Shown here piece by piece: positions 61,387 through 64,000 of a stretch of DNA of 64,000 bases. This DNA is from Paracnuella aquatica (lineage in GTDB: Bacteria > Bacteroidota > Bacteroidia > Chitinophagales > Chitinophagaceae), in contig NZ_QOWJ01000016.1 of NCBI RefSeq assembly GCF_003332885.2, positions 1 through 64,000 of the forward strand, read 5' to 3'. A program made the position numbers and the translations under genes. A model generated the notes under the pieces. It searched no databases. It saw only the letters and a program-made list of their open reading frames with translations, and had not been told where the DNA came from. The stretch's first letter is position 1, and every line of letters starts with the position of its first letter.

Positions 61387-61567
61387 CCGTCATTGCGAGG
61401 CGCTGCGGGTAATAGCATGCCATTTGTATTTGGTGCGCCGAAGCAATCTCCTGTTACATTGATCACTAATGATGCTGTACTATAAAACTTCGAATGATTG
61501 CAGGAGCTTGCTTCGGCGCACAGCATTTACCAATGTACACCAACACCGCGGCGCCTCGCAATGACGG
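61387..61567. repeat. 181-bp palindromic intergenic element
   Basis: The ends are a perfect 17-bp inverted repeat (61387-61403, CCGTCATTGCGAGGCGC, with 61551-61567). An inner 21-bp pair (61433-61453 with 61501-61521) matches with one mismatch, leaving a 47-base loop. The end sequence CGTCATTGCGAGG is known to me from interspersed palindromes in several bacterial groups. It is not coding; ORFs on both strands across it are by-products. The remaining 61568-61809 holds the leader of the acyl-CoA synthetase gene, with nothing else clear. Confidence 0.8.
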
Positions 61568-61809
61568 GCAGCGAACTTATAATTACTACAAAGCAGTTTC
61601 CCAAACAACACATCATCCAACAGTGCGGCATCGCACATCCTAGATTTCGGATTTCGAATTTTCCATTTCGGATTTCCTCAATCGGATTATGAATCAATAA
61701 CGCACCAACTAAGATTTATCATTTCCCTCTGAACCACCATCTTTGTCCATTCGGGGCTAAAACTTAAATTCGGGAAACGATTGTTGCCAACATTAAAAAC
61801 TTACTTATT

Positions 61810-63609
61810 ATGAGCAAGCCACGCAGGTTGTTTGACTGCCTTGAAGAACAAATGAAAACAGGCGGCCTGCCGGCCATGCTGGCAGCTAAAGAAGGTGGCG
61901 AGTGGCGCAAGTACCCTACTGCCGAAGTCATCACCATTGTAGAACAGCTGGCCACGGGCCTTTTGGCCAGCGGCATTTCGGCCAACGATATGACGGTGGA
62001 GGGCCGCGATAAAATTGCCATCCTTTCCAAAAACCGCCCCGAGTGGGTGTTCCTGGACCTGGCCGTGCAAAAAATTGGCGCCGTGCTGGTGCCTGTTTAT
62101 CCTACCGTGCATGTAAACGACCTGGCTTTTGTGCTCAACGATGCACAGGTAAAAATGGTGTTTGTAAACGACGACGACCTGTTTCAAAAAGTGCAACTGG
62201 TGCTGCCTAAAGTACCTTCGGTGCAGCATGTTTTTTCGTTTGAACCCGTACAAGGTTGCCGCCACTGGAAAGAACTGCTGCCGCTGGGCACACAGGAGCA
62301 TTACCAGCAAATGACCACGGCGCAGGAGCGCATCAACACCGAAGACCTGCTCACCATCATCTACACATCGGGCACCACCAGCACACCCAAAGGCGTGATG
62401 CTGTCGCACCACAACATATTGAGCAACGTGCTGTCCAGCATGTCTGTATTTCCGCCCGGCGAGGAAATGCGTTCGCTGAGCTTTTTGCCCCTCAATCATA
62501 TTTTCGAACGCATGGTCACCTATGTGTACCTGTTTGAGCAAACCAGCATCTACTACGCCGAAAGCCTTGAAACCATTGGCGACAACCTGAAGGAAGTGCA
62601 GCCGCATATGTTTACCACGGTGCCGCGCCTGCTGGAAAAAGTATACGACAAGATCATGCAGAAAGGCGCCGAGCAAACCGGCATTAAAAAGAAATTGTTT
62701 GACTGGGCGCATGAACTGGCCACTAAATTCGAGATCAATAAGGACCAGGATATTTTGTACCGCGTGCAGCTGGCGCTGGCCAACAAGATCGTGTTTAGCA
62801 AATGGCGCGAAGGACTGGGCGGACAGCTTAAATGCATCGTTACCGGTGGTGCAGCCTGCCAGGTGCGGCTCATCCGCATTTTTACAGCGGCGCAAATCCC
62901 CATCATGGAAGGCTATGGTCTTACCGAAACTTCACCGGTAATTGCGGTAAACAAATACGAAGAAACGGGCCGCCGCTTTGGCACCGTGGGGCCAATACTT
63001 GATGGCGTGGAAGTGCGCATTGCCGAAGATGGCGAAATACTCACCAAGGGGCCCAACGTGATGATGGGTTATTACAAACGCCCCGACCTCACGGCCGAAG
63101 CCATACAGGACGGCTGGTTCCTCACCGGTGATATTGGCGAACTATCGGCGGATAATTTTTTAAAAATCACCGACCGCAAAAAAGAACTGTTCAAAACCAG
63201 CGGCGGCAAGTATGTGGCGCCGCTGCCCATCGAAAACAAACTGAAAGAATCGCCTTTTATTGAGCAGGTAATGGTGCTGGGCTCCGACCGCAAATTTGTG
63301 GGTGCACTCATTGTGCCTTCGTTTGCCAACCTGCGCAACTGGTGCCGCCAGCACGGCGTGCCCGATGCACCCAACGATGCCCTGATCAAACAAGGCAAAG
63401 TGCAGGAGCTATACCGCGGGCTGGTGGATAGTTACAACACTTATTTCAGCCAGGTGGAGCAGGTAAAACGTTTTGAACTGCTGCCGCAGGAATGGAGCAT
63501 TGAAGGCGGCGAAATGACGCCCAAGCTATCCTTAAAACGCAAGGTGGTGATGGAAAAATATAGCGACATGGTGGAAAAGATTTACAACAACACCATGGAA
63601 AAAGTGTAA
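61810..63609 (+). CDS. Long-chain acyl-CoA synthetase (FadD15-like)
   Basis: A 599-residue AMP-forming ligase that activates fatty acids to acyl-CoA for degradation or lipid synthesis. The P-loop-like motif YTSGTTSTPKGVMLSH is at about 187-202, YGLTETSPVI at about 375-384, and the hinge region TGDIGELSADNFLKITDRKKELFKTSGGKYVAP near 440-475. The C-terminal domain ends TPKLSLKRKVVMEKYSDMVEKIY, as in the bacterial FadD15/long-chain group. Single gene, followed by a terminator. Confidence 0.94.
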   Translation: MSKPRRLFDCLEEQMKTGGLPAMLAAKEGGEWRKYPTAEVITIVEQLATGLLASGISANDMTVEGRDKIAILSKNRPEWVFLDLAVQKIGAVLVPVYPTVHVNDLAFVLNDAQVKMVFVNDDDLFQKVQLVLPKVPSVQHVFSFEPVQGCRHWKELLPLGTQEHYQQMTTAQERINTEDLLTIIYTSGTTSTPKGVMLSHHNILSNVLSSMSVFPPGEEMRSLSFLPLNHIFERMVTYVYLFEQTSIYYAESLETIGDNLKEVQPHMFTTVPRLLEKVYDKIMQKGAEQTGIKKKLFDWAHELATKFEINKDQDILYRVQLALANKIVFSKWREGLGGQLKCIVTGGAACQVRLIRIFTAAQIPIMEGYGLTETSPVIAVNKYEETGRRFGTVGPILDGVEVRIAEDGEILTKGPNVMMGYYKRPDLTAEAIQDGWFLTGDIGELSADNFLKITDRKKELFKTSGGKYVAPLPIENKLKESPFIEQVMVLGSDRKFVGALIVPSFANLRNWCRQHGVPDAPNDALIKQGKVQELYRGLVDSYNTYFSQVEQVKRFELLPQEWSIEGGEMTPKLSLKRKVVMEKYSDMVEKIYNNTMEKV

Positions 63610-63637
63610 GCCCCTTTTACAAATAACACAACTCATT

Positions 63638-63676
63638 AAACCGCTGCTGCCACTTGCATGCAGCGGTTTTTTTATG
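63638..63676 (+). terminator. Terminator after the acyl-CoA synthetase
   Basis: A 10-bp stem (63638-63647 with 63660-63669), a 12-base loop and a run of seven T, 28 bases behind the stop. Confidence 0.8.
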
Positions 63677-63778
63677 GCTAATTTTTTTACGGTAAATAAA
63701 AGGCCGCAGCTTTCTTTAGCCTGCTTCATCTTATATTTAAAAGCTATTGGATACAACCAAAACCTTTTAGCTACAACA

Positions 63779-64000
63779 ATGAAATACAGGTTCACTGCCA
63801 TTGCCCTTGCCATAGTAATTACTGCTGGAGCACAAACAGGCTCTGCCCGCAAATCGCCGCCCCTTTCCGAAGCATTGCCCGAAACGGTAGGCATGTCGCC
63901 CGAGCGGCTGGCCCGCATCGACAGCCTGCTTCGCGGCGCAGTGGCACAGGCGCAAATTCCGGGAGCCGTGGCGCTGGTGGCCCGCAATGGTAAAATTGTG
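63779..64000 (+). CDS. Beta-lactamase-fold serine hydrolase, 5' part
   Basis: The gene opens at ATG 63779 and runs off the window after 74 codons. A signal peptide (MKYRFTAIALAIVITAGAQ) precedes LPETVGMSPERLARIDSLLRGAVAQAQIPGAVALVARNGKIV, the usual beginning of the PF00144 (class C beta-lactamase-like, penicillin-binding/esterase) family. The catalytic SxxK lies beyond the window. Substrate unknown. Confidence 0.85.
   Translation, partial: MKYRFTAIALAIVITAGAQTGSARKSPPLSEALPETVGMSPERLARIDSLLRGAVAQAQIPGAVALVARNGKIV

Noticed and set aside
61344-61692. Short ORFs on both strands over the palindromic element
   Set aside because: They come from the inverted-repeat symmetry of 61387-61567 and have no protein character.
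61801-62895. A 364-codon open frame on the minus strand
   Set aside because: Antisense to the acyl-CoA synthetase gene; composition typical of a shadow frame.

Overview
The window looks like a chromosomal piece of a Bacteroidota bacterium, most likely family Chitinophagaceae. Reasons: a SusC/SusD polysaccharide-utilisation locus (PUL) with a hybrid two-component system, a type IX secretion C-terminal sorting domain, many short lipoprotein signal peptides, A-rich translation starts without Shine-Dalgarno sites, and promoter boxes of the Bacteroidota type (TAnnTTTG). It holds about 49 protein genes and one tRNA-Arg(CCT), and no rRNA, insertion sequence or CRISPR array. No species can be named from the sequence alone.

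Layout. 1-5.8 kb: a GH31 glucosidase and a FucP/GluP-type sugar symporter, each with a LacI-type palindrome upstream, then a metallo-beta-lactamase-fold hydrolase. 5.8-15.6 kb: a calcineurin-type phosphoesterase, an SDR dehydrogenase, small enzymes, a GH30 hydrolase, DinB, a B12-type radical SAM enzyme, an EamA transporter and a HigB/HigA-like toxin-antitoxin pair. 15.8-29.4 kb: a complete fructan (levan/inulin) PUL: GH32, DUF4960 glycan-binding lipoprotein, SusD, SusC, fructokinase, sugar porter and a divergent hybrid sensor-regulator with a sugar-binding periplasmic domain. 29.5-38.7 kb: DUF4394, Cu/Zn superoxide dismutase, two GH43 enzymes, a GH3-type amido synthetase, an alkaline-phosphatase-like enzyme, and a DsbA-like/DODA dioxygenase operon. 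38.8-52.2 kb: a T9SS cargo protein, tRNA-Arg, small envelope proteins, a YjgN + M48 membrane pair, an AT-rich HEAT-repeat gene, a LOV-type blue-light histidine kinase and an RRM protein. 52.2-64 kb: a tiny membrane protein, a TonB-dependent receptor, serC, an AT-rich unknown pair, DUF1015, a TPR protein, an acyl-CoA synthetase and the start of a beta-lactamase-fold gene.

How parts work together. In the PUL, a surface GH32 cuts fructan, SusD/DUF4960 capture it, SusC imports it, the sugar porter and fructokinase handle fructose, and the hybrid regulator senses it. A direct repeat (ATTTTGTAAC, 21 bp period) between regulator and porter is a candidate operator.

Most notable observations: (i) an identical two-palindrome operator architecture with the same spacing to a -7 box upstream of the SDR gene (7.6 kb) and of the DsbA/DODA operon (36.7 kb), suggesting a small, undescribed redox or aromatic-stress regulon; (ii) an orphan soluble LOV histidine kinase; (iii) a lipoprotein gene split from its signal peptide by one extra G in a G6 run; (iv) cassette-like modules flanked by short inverted repeats; (v) several dispersed intergenic repeats; (vi) a 41-aa cysteine-containing membrane miniprotein below the usual gene-calling size.
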